From the NCBI GenBank assembly GCA_963826505.1, contig CAWGXG010000007.1:124001-188000 (forward strand): a stretch of DNA of 64,000 nucleotides. The letters are read 5' to 3'. Made by a program: the position numbers and the translations under genes. The notes beneath the pieces were generated by a model, which was not told where the DNA came from, did not search any database, and saw only the letters and a list, made by a program, of their open reading frames with translations. This document shows positions 25,866-35,402 of the stretch, one piece after another; positions within the stretch are counted from its first letter, which is position 1, and each line of letters begins with the position of its first letter. The DNA comes from CAWGXG01 sp963826505. Lineage in GTDB: Bacteria; Chloroflexota; Anaerolineae; Aggregatilineales; Aggregatilineaceae.

Positions 25866-26444
25866 TCAGTGGATGCGGTACACCCAAAAGAGAGCGACTT
25901 CGCCGCGTGCGATGTCGTCGTTGGTGTAGAGCGTTTCGCGCAGGCCATCTAGCTGACAGCCCAACGCGGCGTAGAATTTGCAGGCCGGGACGTTGTTGGT
26001 CTGCGTCTCGAAAACCAGCGCGCGGTAACCCAGACGGCGCGCCCACGACACAGCCCGCCGGAACAACTCGCGCCCGATGCCCTGCTCGCGAATCGTCGTG
26101 TCGAGCATGAGATTCCACACCCAGGCGGTGCTGTTCCACTCTTCGGGAGTCGCGTCAAGAATCCCAGCGATCCGACCCCCGAATTCGACGACGAGATGCA
26201 GTCCGTCGCCGCGCTCGAAGCGCCGCCGGATGTTGGCCTGCTCGTTCGGATCGAAATCGTAGGCGCTGCCCTTGTCAAAGGGCTCGGACAGCGGGTGCTC
26301 GATCAACCGCCAGCCGGATTTAATGCCCGACCCGGTACGCTCGACGGTTAACACGGTCGGGCTGACGAATCCGGGGCGGATCTCGGCCAAACGCGGGATG
26401 TCTTCACGAATCATCGGGCGGATACGCAAGTCGGATGGCGGCAT
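25866..26444 (-). CDS. GNAT acetyltransferase, streptothricin-acetyltransferase-like
   Basis: 192 residues. The acetyl-CoA loop is IREQGIGRELFRRAVSWARR and the C-terminus is VPACKFYAALGCQLDGLRETLY, a pattern similar to the SatA type that acetylates streptothricin. The N-terminal part (RIRPMIREDIPRLAEI) is standard. ATG 26444 follows AGGAG by five bases. No resistance gene or mobile element is nearby, so a metabolic role is just as possible. Confidence 0.8.
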   Translation of the reverse strand: MPPSDLRIRPMIREDIPRLAEIRPGFVSPTVLTVERTGSGIKSGWRLIEHPLSEPFDKGSAYDFDPNEQANIRRRFERGDGLHLVVEFGGRIAGILDATPEEWNSTAWVWNLMLDTTIREQGIGRELFRRAVSWARRLGYRALVFETQTNNVPACKFYAALGCQLDGLRETLYTNDDIARGEVALFWVYRIH

Positions 26445-26605
26445 TGGGACTCCTCATTCCGGGGTCAGCCTGGGCTGTGCCCCACTGTCACATACCGCGG
26501 AAATTGTAAGGCAGCCTGCCGAATTTTCAAGGTCTGCTTATCGGGGTATGCTAGTGAGGGTAACATGGGTGCCGGGCGGCAGACGCGCCGCCACGCCTGC
26601 ATGAA

Positions 26606-27607
26606 ATGGATCGGAATGGTATGCGCGAGCTGCTGTACGAACGGTTAACCGGCTGGGGTGCCCGCCTGGGGTTTGGCGCGGTGCTGCTGGTGTTTTCGGA
26701 ATGGGGTGTATGGCAGACCCCGACCGATTTTAGCGCGGCAGAGTGGATCGGCATCGGCGCGGTGTATCTGGCGCTGGCGGCGGTGGCGTTGGATCTCATC
26801 GCCCGTTTTTCGATCCGCGACGTGCTCAGCGTGTTTCTGTTGGCTGGGCTGTATGGCCTGGTCGACGCCACCCTGATCAGCCACATCACCGCGCACGATC
26901 TGCCGCTGAGCCTGATCATTCGTCCGCTGGCGGCGCAGCCGTTGGCCTTCATGGGCGCGTTGGGCGCATTTTGGATTCTGGCCAGCGGTCGGGCCACCGG
27001 CCCGTTGGATTTGCTCGTTGCGGGGGGCGTGGGCCTGATGTGGGGGGTGTGGGTGCGCTGGTTCCCGGTCGTATCCGATCAACCGCTTCCGGCAGTGGCT
27101 GCTTCGACAGCGTTGGCGGCATTGGGGATTGGACTGCTGGTGTGTATGCTGCTGCGCTTTGCCGTCCCGCCCGCCGATCTTTACCAGCGCGACGACTGGC
27201 TGCTGCTGCCGGTTGAATGGCTGGTGGTGGGCGGCACGCTGATCATCGCATTGGTGGCCGGTACGTCGCGCGACCTGATCGAGCCAGAAGCCGTTTTGCT
27301 GCTGGCCATGATGGGCGGCTTTCTGGTGAGCGTACTGTTTGTGAGCGGGGCCATCCGGCCAGGGGACTCGCTGCTGGCGCGCATCACCCCACCGCGCCGG
27401 CCCAATCCCGCCGCGTGGCTGATCGTGGTCGTCGCGGCGCTGGTGGCGGGCTGGATTGGCTATCACCTGCCCGGCAGCGGGGAGGGATCGCTGCAAAGCG
27501 ATGTGTTGTTCGGCGCACTGACGGGGTTCGGGCTGGTGTGGCCGCCGGTCGTCTCAACAATCATCGGCGTGCGCGCCTTTACGCTGTTGTCGCGGCGTGG
27601 GAAGTGA
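26606..27607 (+). CDS. Hypothetical multi-pass membrane protein
   Basis: 333 residues with about nine or ten hydrophobic helices spread along the whole length and no signature that I recognise. The start is uncertain: ATG 26606 opens the frame and ATG 26621 (MRELLYERLTGW) is an alternative; neither has a strong ribosome binding site. It is alone on the plus strand, between a minus-strand GNAT gene and an AT-rich spacer. The N-terminal cytoplasmic end is positively charged, which fits an inner-membrane protein. Function unknown. Confidence 0.75.
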   Translation: MDRNGMRELLYERLTGWGARLGFGAVLLVFSEWGVWQTPTDFSAAEWIGIGAVYLALAAVALDLIARFSIRDVLSVFLLAGLYGLVDATLISHITAHDLPLSLIIRPLAAQPLAFMGALGAFWILASGRATGPLDLLVAGGVGLMWGVWVRWFPVVSDQPLPAVAASTALAALGIGLLVCMLLRFAVPPADLYQRDDWLLLPVEWLVVGGTLIIALVAGTSRDLIEPEAVLLLAMMGGFLVSVLFVSGAIRPGDSLLARITPPRRPNPAAWLIVVVAALVAGWIGYHLPGSGEGSLQSDVLFGALTGFGLVWPPVVSTIIGVRAFTLLSRRGK

Positions 27608-28059
27608 CAAAAGGGCCCAATGTGTCGAAAAGGTCGGGACGGGAGATCTTCAGCAGCCTGATCTAAAGACGTACAAGCATTTTTATAAATTTATATATTT
27701 TTCAATATATTATCTTGCAAATATTTTAAAAGAGAGTATATTCTATAATACGTTATAAGTTTCCCCAGAAAGCTTTCCAATTCGCTCTACCCACATTCAC
27801 TAAGGCACTGCAAATCGGCGATCCTGAATCGGGATCGTTGCACGGTAAAGCCGTTCCTCAGTTGATACTTGTGGAATTTCCTACAATGCGACAGACAGTC
27901 TTCTGTCTTTAAGCACCTATCCACGCTCATCTTTACCGATTTCAATAACGGTTTCGTCAAATTGGCCCGTCGCATAACTCGAGCACAGATGTGCCCGTTT
28001 CTTAGGCGGGTGTCAAGCCGTGACCCGTATCACACTCGTTCATATAAGGAGACAAACTC
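27608..28059. other. AT-rich spacer upstream of the DUF4386 gene
   Basis: 452 bases. The stretch 27670-27770 is far richer in A and T than the rest of the window and holds several TATAAT-like elements. Small inverted repeats follow (CGATCC with GGATCG near 27819-27837; GACAG with CTGTC near 27889-27907). The weak reading frames here are short, lack ribosome binding sites and do not resemble proteins. The change in base composition suggests recent arrival of this DNA together with the next gene, or a curved promoter region. AAGGAG at 28046-28051 belongs to the next gene. Confidence 0.4.
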
Positions 28060-28791
28060 ATGAGTACTAATCGGCAGGCTGCCTCAACTGTAGCCTCATC
28101 GAGAAAAATCGCGCTGGCGGCAGGCATACTCTACCTGCTCACCTTTGTCTCGATTCCGACCCTCTCTCTCTACGGCAATGTAAAGGGTGCGAATTACATT
28201 ACCGGCTCTGGACCCGACACATCGGTCATCGTGGGCGGTCTCCTGGAGATCATCGTGGCCCTCGCCGGCATCGGCACCGCCGTCGTGCTATTCCCGGTGC
28301 TCAAAAAGCAGAATGAAGGAGCCGCGCTGGGCCTCGTCGCCGCCCGAATTCTGGAATCCAGCACTATCTTCGTCGGCGTGGCGTTCCTCCTGTCGATAGT
28401 GACCTTGCGGCAGGCCGGAGCTGGAGCAGATGCGTTGGTGACCAGCCATGCGCTTGCCGCTCTTTATGACCGTATCTTCCTTCTCGGGCAAAGCTTCATG
28501 CCGGCTATATGCGACCTGTTGCTGGGATTTATGCTGTACCAGTCGCGCCTGGTGCCTAGAACCCTTTCCTCGATCGGGATCGTCGGGGGGCCGGTACTAA
28601 TCGTTGGCTACCTTGCCGTGATGTCGGGTCTCGTCGGACAACACGGCTCCTTGGCAGGACTCTCCGCACTTCCGGTCGCGCTATTTGAGTTTTCGCTGGG
28701 CGTCTGGCTCGTCGTGAAAGGGTTCAATTCCTCCGCCGTCACTACTGAGTCTGCGCAAATAGCAACGAACGAACTGCTGAGCGTGGCATAG
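28060..28791 (+). CDS. DUF4386 family membrane protein
   Basis: 243 residues with six hydrophobic helices. The segment SRKIALAAGILYLLTFVSIP and the middle region with LYDRIFLLGQSFMPAICDLLLGFMLYQSRLVPR match the DUF4386 family, whose function is not known. ATG follows AAGGAG by eight bases. Codon use appears less GC-rich than in the neighbours, and the gene sits behind an AT-rich spacer, so horizontal transfer is plausible. A hairpin follows the stop. Confidence 0.85.
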   Translation: MSTNRQAASTVASSRKIALAAGILYLLTFVSIPTLSLYGNVKGANYITGSGPDTSVIVGGLLEIIVALAGIGTAVVLFPVLKKQNEGAALGLVAARILESSTIFVGVAFLLSIVTLRQAGAGADALVTSHALAALYDRIFLLGQSFMPAICDLLLGFMLYQSRLVPRTLSSIGIVGGPVLIVGYLAVMSGLVGQHGSLAGLSALPVALFEFSLGVWLVVKGFNSSAVTTESAQIATNELLSVA

Positions 28792-28812
28792 ATACGTAGT
28801 CTGGGAAGATCA

Positions 28813-28833
28813 GGGAGGGCCTTCAGCCCTCCT
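28813..28833 (+). terminator. Hairpin after the DUF4386 gene
   Basis: GGGAGGGC at 28813-28820 pairs with GCCCTCCT at 28826-28833 around a 5-base loop, 21 bases after the stop. No T run follows. Confidence 0.5.
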
Positions 28834-29031
28834 CATAGCATTCCCCTCCCCTTGCGAGTGCACGTGTTCGTTTTTCCTCCGAACAAAGCTGTTCTTCTGT
28901 GAGTCTTCTGCTCAGTGCGCTAGAATACCGCACGAACTTCACGGCTCTTTCAAAAACCTGCGCACTCTCGTTGGATCATGGTCTTCACGCATCAGCGATG
29001 GGGCAAACGACAACTTGACCAGAGGAACGCT

Positions 29032-29640
29032 ATGAACGACAAGCGCAAACAAGATTACCTGGAACACGCAGAACAAACGCTGTCCGAGATTCGGCGCGAC
29101 CTTGAACTGACGCAGTCGACCGGCGATGTGTACGAGCTGCGCGCGCTGCAACTGCTGCTCGAAGTGACGAAGGCGCTGCACAGCCAGCGCGATACGCGCG
29201 TGCTCGTCACGTTGATTCTGGACAGCGCGTTGTCCTTTGCGAGCGCGGAGCGCGCCTTCCTCATGTTGATGGACACCCACGGGGTGCCGCAGTTCAAGGC
29301 GGGCCGCACCTATAACGGAGAGTACCTGGACCGCGCGCAGTTTGTGATCTCCATGAGCGTCGTCGCCGAAACCCTGAGCGGCTTGCAGCCGATCATTCTG
29401 GCGGACGCGTTGAACGATGAACGCTACAGCAAACGGCAGAGCGTGGTGGACCTGGAGTTACGCACCATCATGGCCGCGCCGCTGCGTTACGGGGATCGCG
29501 TGCTCGGCCTGATATACGTGGATAGCCGCCGCCCGATGGCGCGTTACAGCCGCCATCATCTCAATGTGCTGTCGTCGCTGGCAGAGCAGGCGTCTATCGC
29601 GATCTTCAACGCCCAGAAATTCGAAACTCTGACGGGGTAA
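29032..29640 (+). CDS. GAF domain protein
   Basis: 203 residues: an N-terminal helical region (about 1-45, likely coiled coil) and one GAF domain covering the rest (ALHSQRDTRVLVTLILDSAL ... MAAPLRYGDRVLGLIYVDS ... LSSLAEQASIAIFNA). GAF domains bind small ligands or cyclic nucleotides and act in signalling. No output domain is fused, so it may act through a partner. ATG 29032 has GAGG seven bases upstream; the frame opens earlier at 28978. It converges with the Fur-family gene. Confidence 0.88.
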   Translation: MNDKRKQDYLEHAEQTLSEIRRDLELTQSTGDVYELRALQLLLEVTKALHSQRDTRVLVTLILDSALSFASAERAFLMLMDTHGVPQFKAGRTYNGEYLDRAQFVISMSVVAETLSGLQPIILADALNDERYSKRQSVVDLELRTIMAAPLRYGDRVLGLIYVDSRRPMARYSRHHLNVLSSLAEQASIAIFNAQKFETLTG

Positions 29641-29673
29641 CGCGGGGCCGTCGAGGATCCCAACGGGCAAAAG

Positions 29674-30129
29674 CTAGTGCTGCCGCTGGCGGTCCAACTC
29701 GGCGGTGCAGTCGGCGCAGTAGCCGGTGAAACAGGCGCACGCGCTCGTCACGCTGACGCCCTTGCGCCGCACGAGTTCGCGCGCCATATGGTTGAGCAGG
29801 TCCGTGTGGATCGGCACGCGCGTCCCGCAGCGCACACAGGTCAGGTAATGCTGCTCCGGGCTATCGGCCAGCCGGAAAACTTCGCGCCGGTGCTCCGGCT
29901 CCACATAGCGGTGATCCACCAGTCCCAGCTCGGCGAACAGATTCAGCGCGCGGTACACGGTCGCCAGACTGACGCTCGCGTCCTGGGCATGGGCCAGCGT
30001 GTAAATTTCCTCGGCGTCCAGATGTCCCGACTGCGCGGCGAGCACGCGTAACAGCAGCGCGCGCTGGGGCGTGTTTTTGAATCCGCGAGCGTGCAGCAGG
30101 CTTTCAGCAGCATCGATAACGTCTGCCAT
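29674..30129 (-). CDS. Fur-family metal-responsive repressor
   Basis: 151 residues. The N-terminal winged helix contains NTPQRALLLRVLAAQSGHLDAEEIY and the recognition helix SLATVYRALNLFAELGLV. The dimerisation domain has CVRCG and the C-terminal CFTGYCADC, the two Cys pairs of the structural zinc site. The metal specificity (iron, manganese, zinc or peroxide) cannot be decided from the sequence. It diverges from the GH2 gene; its promoter lies in the same spacer, which fits self-control. Confidence 0.9.
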   Translation of the reverse strand: MADVIDAAESLLHARGFKNTPQRALLLRVLAAQSGHLDAEEIYTLAHAQDASVSLATVYRALNLFAELGLVDHRYVEPEHRREVFRLADSPEQHYLTCVRCGTRVPIHTDLLNHMARELVRRKGVSVTSACACFTGYCADCTAELDRQRQH

Positions 30130-30161
30130 AGGGTCCTCATCTTAATGTGTCATCACCTGCG

Positions 30162-30190
30162 ATTATAAAGATCACCGCCCAGATCGCAAA
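30162..30190 (-). promoter_or_regulatory. Promoter of the Fur-family gene
   Basis: On the minus strand TATAAT is at 30162-30167, with TTTGCG at 30185-30190 as a weak -35 and a 17-base spacer. It is 33 bases upstream of the start codon. Confidence 0.55.
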
Positions 30191-30223
30191 GGTTGCAGAG
30201 ATAAAACCACTCCGATCAAAACG

Positions 30224-30232
30224 TGGCATAAT
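30224..30232 (+). promoter_or_regulatory. Extended -10 promoter of the GH2 gene
   Basis: TGGCATAAT, an extended -10 element, lies 94 bases upstream of the GTG start. No clear -35 is needed with this type. Confidence 0.45.
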
Positions 30233-30325
30233 AGAGAGCGCGTCTCTACTTGCGTGGAGCACGCCTGCCTGCTCCTGACCGGGTCTGTGAGTGCCGATCC
30301 GCCGTTCTCTGAGGAATGAAGTCCT

Positions 30326-32513
30326 GTGCGAACCGTACACGGGTTTAACGACGACTGGCTGTTTGCCCCTGCCGACGTGCCAGCCCAAACACCTGACAGC
30401 GCGTTCGAGCGCGTCACCCTGCCGCATACTAACGCGGTCCTGCCCCATCACAATTTTTCTGTCAGCGAATACGCGTTTGTGTCGAGTTACCGCAAGCGCT
30501 TCACGCTGCCGGAGCCGCGCGCCGGACGGCGCGTATTCTTGGATTTTGATGGCGCGATGATCGCCATCACCGTGACGATCAACGGACATACGTTCCCGGA
30601 GCACTGCGGCGGGTATACACCGTTTTCGTTCGACATCACCGACTTTCTGCGCGAAGACGGCGAGAATGTGCTGGATGTGCGGCTCGATTCCACCGAGCGC
30701 GACGATATTCCGCCGTTTGGTTACGTGGTCGATTACCTGACCTTCGGCGGCATCTACCGCAGCGTACATTTGCGCTATGTGGAGCCGTGCCATATCACCC
30801 AGGTCTTCGCACGGACGAGCGACGTCCTCAGCGGCGCGGCGCGGCTGGCGGTGGATGTGACCGTCACGAACCAGGGCGACACACCCGCCGCGCCCGTGCT
30901 CAATCTGCTGTTCGCGGATGACAATTGGGCTCCCGCTCTGCCGACCACGCTGCAACCGGGCGAGACGCGCGTCTTCACGGTGGAGTTTGAGCCGCTGCGC
31001 GATCTGGAATTGTGGTCGGTCGATCTCCCGGCGCTGTACGAGTTGAACGTCTACTCTGACCAGGCAAGAGGGCGATCGGTCGCTGGACCAGCAGGTGCTC
31101 CGCATCGGATTCCGCGAGGCGCAGTTCCACAAACAGGGCGGTTTTACGTTGAACGGCCAGCGTCTCAACCTGATCGGCCTCAACCGCCACCAGACTTATC
31201 CCTACATCGGCGCAGCGGCTCCGGATCGTCTGCAGCGCCAAGACGCGGACATCCTCAAGTTCGAGCTGGGCGTGAACATCGTCCGCACGTCGCATTATCC
31301 GCAATCGCCCGCGTTTTTGGATCGCTGCGACGAGATCGGACTGCTGGTCTTCGAGGAAATCCCCGGCTGGCAGCACATCGGAGACGCCGGCTGGCAGGCA
31401 ACCACGCTGCGCGCTGTGCGGGCCATGATCGAGCGCGACCGCAATCACCCGGCGATCATTTTGTGGGGCGTGCGCGTCAACGAATCGCGCGACGACGAAG
31501 CGCTCTACACGCAAACCAATGCGCTCGCCCACCAGCTCGATCCCACACGCCAGACGGGCGGCGTGCGCAATTTCCAGGGAAGTCAATTTCTGGAGGACGT
31601 CTTCACCTATAACGATTTTTCCAACACAGTGCGGGAACCCGTGCACACCCCCTACATGGTAACGGAATTCAACGGGCATATGTATCCCACCAAAAGTTGG
31701 GACCAGGAAGAACGCGCCATCGAACACGCGCTGCGGCACCTGCGCATTCAGGACAAACAGTTGGGCATGGATAACGTGGCGGGGGCAATCGGCTGGTGCG
31801 CGTTCGACTACAACACTCACCACGAATTCGGCTCCGGCGATGGTATCTGTTACCACGGCGTGATGGACATCTTCCGGCTGCCCAAGTGGGCCGCCTATGC
31901 CTACGCCAGCCAGATCGACCCGGCGCGGCGCGTCGTGCTCCAGGCGGCGACGTTGTGGGCCAAAGGCGACCGCAACGGCGGGGGCTTCGAACCGCTGACC
32001 GTCTTCAGCAACTGCGACGCGCTGGACGTGTGGATCGGGGAGGCCTACCTGGGGCGCTTCGAGCCGGATCGCGCCGCATTCCCGCATCTGCCGCACGCAC
32101 CCTTCACCGTGAGTGGGTTTAAGAGTTTTGACGATGACGGTCGTCACTACGATTTGCGCATCGTCGGGCTGCTCAACGGGGAGCCGGTCGCGGAGCAGTG
32201 CATGGCCGCCGATGGGCTGCCCGCCGCGTTGGAGCTGCGCGCCGACGACAGCACTCTGTGTGCCGACGGGGCCGACATGACGCGCCTGACGTTCCGCATC
32301 GTGGATCGCTTCGGCAACCGCCTGCCCTATACGCAATCGGTCGTTTCGTTCGCGCTGGAAGGTCCCGGCGAGCTGGTGGGGGAAAATCCGTTCCCATTGA
32401 TGGGCGGACAGGCGGCGCTGTTCGTGCGCGCCGGACGCACACCCGGTACGATCACGATCCGGGCCAGTGCGGCACGGCTGCCCGCCGCCGAAGTGACGAT
32501 CACCGTCGGGTAG
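30326..32513 (+). CDS. Glycoside hydrolase family 2 (beta-galactosidase/beta-glucuronidase type), frameshifted
   Basis: About 729 residues over two frames joined near 31066. Order: sugar-binding jelly roll (HGFNDDWLFAPADVPAQ ... RRVFLDFDGAM ... DYLTFGGIYRSVHLRYV), an immunoglobulin-like domain, then the catalytic barrel (GFTLNGQRLNLIGLNRHQTYPY). The acid/base is the glutamate in WGVRVNES and the nucleophile that in MVTEFNG, both at the expected places. A C-terminal beta domain (ADMTRLTFRIVDRFGNRLPY) is typical of GH2. No signal peptide, so it is probably cytoplasmic. GTG 30326 follows GAGG by about ten bases. Exact sugar unknown; nearby hexuronate genes are 8 kb away. Confidence 0.88.
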
Positions 32514-32604
32514 TGTCGCAGGCGGCACGGAGCGCAACTCATGCCCGCCGCGTGCGTATAGAATGATGTACTGACGCCGCCGGTTTTAGTAGGGGGATGT
32601 GTCT

Positions 32605-33231
32605 ATGGATTTCGGGCGTGCGCTTTCATTTCCCTTTGACGACGAGGACTGGATCGTCAAAACCATTGTGGGCACGTTGCTGTCGTTCATCCCATTTTTC
32701 GCGGTGGGCTACCAGGTGCGTGTCATCCGCAACGTAATGCGCGGCAAAACGCGCCCGCTGCCCGGCATGGACGACATCGGCGAGGTGTTCGTCGATGGCT
32801 TGATGGCGATCATCGCGGCGCTGATCTACTTTCTGCCGATCATCCTGGTGGCGTGTCTATTCATCATCCCGGCGGCCATTTCCGGCAGTGACACAGTCTT
32901 TTTCTGCGCCTTCTGCTGCTTTGCCTTGATGGCGCTGCTCTACACGATTCCGGCCCTGGCGCTGTACTGGATGGGCATGATCCGCTACGGCGAAACCGGC
33001 AATTTCTCGGAATACCTGCGCATCGGCAGTCTGTGGTCCGACGTGCGCGACAACTTCAGCGATCTGTTTATGTTGTGGGTGTACACGATGGGGTTGGGAT
33101 TATTGACGGCGCTGATCTCGCCCATCCTCGGCATCACCGTGATCGGTGTCCCGCTGCTGGGGTTTTATTACCAGGTAGCAACCGGGCACCTGATCGGGCA
33201 GACCGGCCTGATGATCTTCGAGCAAGCCTGA
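32605..33231 (+). CDS. DUF4013 membrane protein A1
   Basis: 208 residues. It starts MDFGRALSFPFDDEDWIVKT, then several membrane helices with the motif VGYQVRVIRNVMRGKTRPLP between the first two. That motif (GY followed by RxIRxVMxG, then LPxxxDxxxxF) marks the DUF4013 family. Function is not known. ATG 32605 has GGGGGA seven bases upstream. It is the first gene of a four-gene plus-strand cluster with an A-B-B-A order. Confidence 0.85.
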   Translation: MDFGRALSFPFDDEDWIVKTIVGTLLSFIPFFAVGYQVRVIRNVMRGKTRPLPGMDDIGEVFVDGLMAIIAALIYFLPIILVACLFIIPAAISGSDTVFFCAFCCFALMALLYTIPALALYWMGMIRYGETGNFSEYLRIGSLWSDVRDNFSDLFMLWVYTMGLGLLTALISPILGITVIGVPLLGFYYQVATGHLIGQTGLMIFEQA

Positions 33232-33274
33232 TCGCGCCGTTGAACAGTCAGGAATTTCAGGTAGGGGAAAATCA

Positions 33275-33649
33275 ATGCGCGAATCAACACGAGCCATAAT
33301 CACGCTTCTAATCTGGGTCGGATTTTTGCTGATGACGGGCACGATCCTGACGACTCCGACCGGCGCTGTGGCCACGGCAGAAGGCGGCGTGCTGTTCGGG
33401 ATCATGGCGGTGTCCGGCTTGGTGGCGATGGTCATGACCTTCGCCATATGGAACAGCGGTTTTAGTGACCCCAACACCACGCGCGATCTGGCGCTGTCCG
33501 GGCGAGGGTCCAAACTCAAACGCGCCGGTCACAATGATCGCATCGAGCGGCTGCTGGCATCGTTGGACGATGACGACGTATACGAGCTGGAAGCGCTGCT
33601 GCTGCGCGATCAAGACGTCGCCCGCCTCGGCGAGCGGGCGAAGGAGTAA
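33275..33649 (+). CDS. Small two-helix membrane protein B1
   Basis: 124 residues: two membrane helices (about 9-28 and 39-59), a short linker, then a soluble helical end RIERLLASLDDDDVYELEAL. The end is nearly the same as in the next gene. No known family name comes to mind. AGGGGAA lies about eight bases before ATG. It follows DUF4013 A1 by 43 bases. Confidence 0.75.
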   Translation: MRESTRAIITLLIWVGFLLMTGTILTTPTGAVATAEGGVLFGIMAVSGLVAMVMTFAIWNSGFSDPNTTRDLALSGRGSKLKRAGHNDRIERLLASLDDDDVYELEALLLRDQDVARLGERAKE

Positions 33650-33655
33650 GGCCGG

Positions 33656-34024
33656 ATGCCATCTTCTGACAACACGCGCCTGCTCGCGACACTGATTATC
33701 TGGGGAGCCTGTACGGTGATCGTCAGCGGCATCCTCGTAGCGCTGGCGACGGCGTCCACTGTGGACTGGTGGGTTGGCATACTGGTGTTCATCCTCATGC
33801 TGGCGCTGATTATGATGGTGAACGAAAGCACGCAGACCGTCTGGAAATATGGACGGCCTGACAGCGCCGCGATGCCAAGCGCCAAAGCCAAGCGCCTGAC
33901 CCGCGACCGGATCGAGCGGCTGGTCGAAACGCTGGACGACGACGAAGTCTACGAGCTGGAAGAACTGCTGCTGGCGCGCGGTCAGGACGAAGCCGCGCAG
34001 AACACTCAAAACCACCCGCAATGA
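33656..34024 (+). CDS. Small two-helix membrane protein B2, paralog of B1
   Basis: 122 residues with the same layout as B1: helices at about 9-29 and 36-56, linker, and the C-terminal motif RIERLVETLDDDEVYELEEL. The transmembrane parts have diverged from B1 but the soluble tail is conserved. It starts six bases after B1 and its stop overlaps the ATG of the next gene, so the genes are cotranscribed and probably act together. Confidence 0.75.
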   Translation: MPSSDNTRLLATLIIWGACTVIVSGILVALATASTVDWWVGILVFILMLALIMMVNESTQTVWKYGRPDSAAMPSAKAKRLTRDRIERLVETLDDDEVYELEELLLARGQDEAAQNTQNHPQ

Positions 34025-34752
34025 TCGACCTGAGCCGCGCCCTGAGATACTCGTTTGCCGGGCCGGACGGCTTTGTCAAAACGGTGATCGGCGCGCTGCT
34101 GGCGCTTTTGATGCCGCTCTTTTTTCTGAGCGGCTTCGTGCTGTTGGGCTACCAACTGCGCATCATCCGCGACGTGATGGACGGGCGCGACGATGCTCTG
34201 CCGGACTGGGACAACCTGCCCGGCGATTTTGTGAATGGGATCGTCGTGTTTGTGGGAACGCTGCTGTATTATGTGCCCGCGTTCGTGCTGGTGGGGTTGG
34301 CGGCTCGCCTGGGGCTGGATGCCATCAGCGGTTACAAATTCGACCTCATGGCCCCCGCTTTGCCCACACTGGATCGCGGGGCGCTTGCGATGATCCTGGT
34401 GTGTTTCACGCTGGCGCTGATCTGGCTGCTGTTGAGCGCACCGCTGGTCATGGCGGCCATCGCGCGCTATGCCGAAACCGGACGCTTCCTTACGTTGCTC
34501 GATGTGCTGAATCTGGCCGACGAGGTATGGGAACAGCGCGGAGCGGCGGGCGCGCTGATGTTCAACCTGTTCTTGCTAACCGTGTTGTCGCAGGTCGCGT
34601 CGATGGTCGTCTCGGCCACCTGCCTGCTGTCCACCTACGTCCAGTTCATCAATTTCGCGGCGGCGTGTCACCTCACCGGGCAGTGGGGCGCCCATCTCAA
34701 GCAGCACCGACCCAAGCCCAGCGTCATCCGCCCGTTGGCCCCGCTGCGCTAG
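34021..34752 (+). CDS. DUF4013 membrane protein A2
   Basis: 243 residues, paralog of A1: IDLSRALRYSFAGPDGFVKT, then LLGYQLRIIRDVMDGRDDALPDWDN, which is the DUF4013 signature. Around six membrane helices follow. It is longer than A1 in the loop after helix 3. Its ATG overlaps the stop of B2 by four bases. Function unknown; the pairing with B proteins suggests that each A works with a B. Confidence 0.85.
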   Translation: MIDLSRALRYSFAGPDGFVKTVIGALLALLMPLFFLSGFVLLGYQLRIIRDVMDGRDDALPDWDNLPGDFVNGIVVFVGTLLYYVPAFVLVGLAARLGLDAISGYKFDLMAPALPTLDRGALAMILVCFTLALIWLLLSAPLVMAAIARYAETGRFLTLLDVLNLADEVWEQRGAAGALMFNLFLLTVLSQVASMVVSATCLLSTYVQFINFAAACHLTGQWGAHLKQHRPKPSVIRPLAPLR

Positions 34753-34756
34753 CGCC

Positions 34757-35221
34757 TCACGCGGAATTCCCAGGCACCTCGGCGGTATCGAGCAGGATCG
34801 TCACCGGGCCATCGTTGTGAATCGTCACCTGCATGCGGGCGGCGAAGACACCCGTTTCCACGCGTGCGACGCCTTCGCGGCGCAGCATGTCGGCAAAACG
34901 CGCGATGAGCGGCTCCGCGATCTCTGGCGGGGCGGCGTCGGTGAACGAGGGGCGGCGGCCTTTGCGCGCATCGGCGTAGAGCGTGAACTGCGAGACGACA
35001 AGACAGCCGCCGCCTAAGTCAAGCAGCGACAGGTTGAATTTGCCCGCGTCGTCTTCGAAGACGCGCAGCCCGGCGATCTTGCGCGCGAGCCACTGCGCCT
35101 GCGGACTGCCGTCGCCGTGCCCCACCCCCACCAGGATCACAAAGCCGCGATCGATCGCGCCGACGGTCGCCCCATCGACCTCCACCGATCCGTGAGTCAC
35201 CCGCTGCAAAACCGCGCGCAT
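34757..35221 (-). CDS. dtd: D-aminoacyl-tRNA deacylase
   Basis: Removes D-amino acids wrongly attached to tRNA, in the cytoplasm. Both active-site motifs are present: LVVSQFTLYAD and HNDGPVTILLD. The N-terminus MRAVLQRVTHGSVEVDG is typical. 154 residues, the usual length. It converges with the DUF4013 gene, four bases between stops. Confidence 0.96.
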   Translation of the reverse strand: MRAVLQRVTHGSVEVDGATVGAIDRGFVILVGVGHGDGSPQAQWLARKIAGLRVFEDDAGKFNLSLLDLGGGCLVVSQFTLYADARKGRRPSFTDAAPPEIAEPLIARFADMLRREGVARVETGVFAARMQVTIHNDGPVTILLDTAEVPGNSA

Positions 35222-35402
35222 AGGTCTGTGCCTTTCTGCCTGAGTGCCGGGTCAAAGTGGCGTTATTGTAGGGTCTTGAGCTGGTTCTGTCGAGCGCGAT
35301 CCGGCGCCGCGACCGGACTGAATTCGATACACGGCGCGACATCAGGTAAGATACACCGCGGACCGGTCGTTACGGCAGCCGGATGGATGGGACAGTGATT
35401 GA

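Noticed and set aside
25412..26444. GNAT genes as an antibiotic-resistance cassette
   Set aside because: One resembles streptothricin acetyltransferase, but there is no mobile element, integron site or other resistance gene around it.
27787..27975. 62-codon minus-strand ORF in the AT-rich spacer
   Set aside because: No ribosome binding site or protein likeness; the region looks noncoding.
28978..29031. Longer start of the GAF protein
   Set aside because: ATG 29032 has a better ribosome binding site and gives a normal N-terminus.
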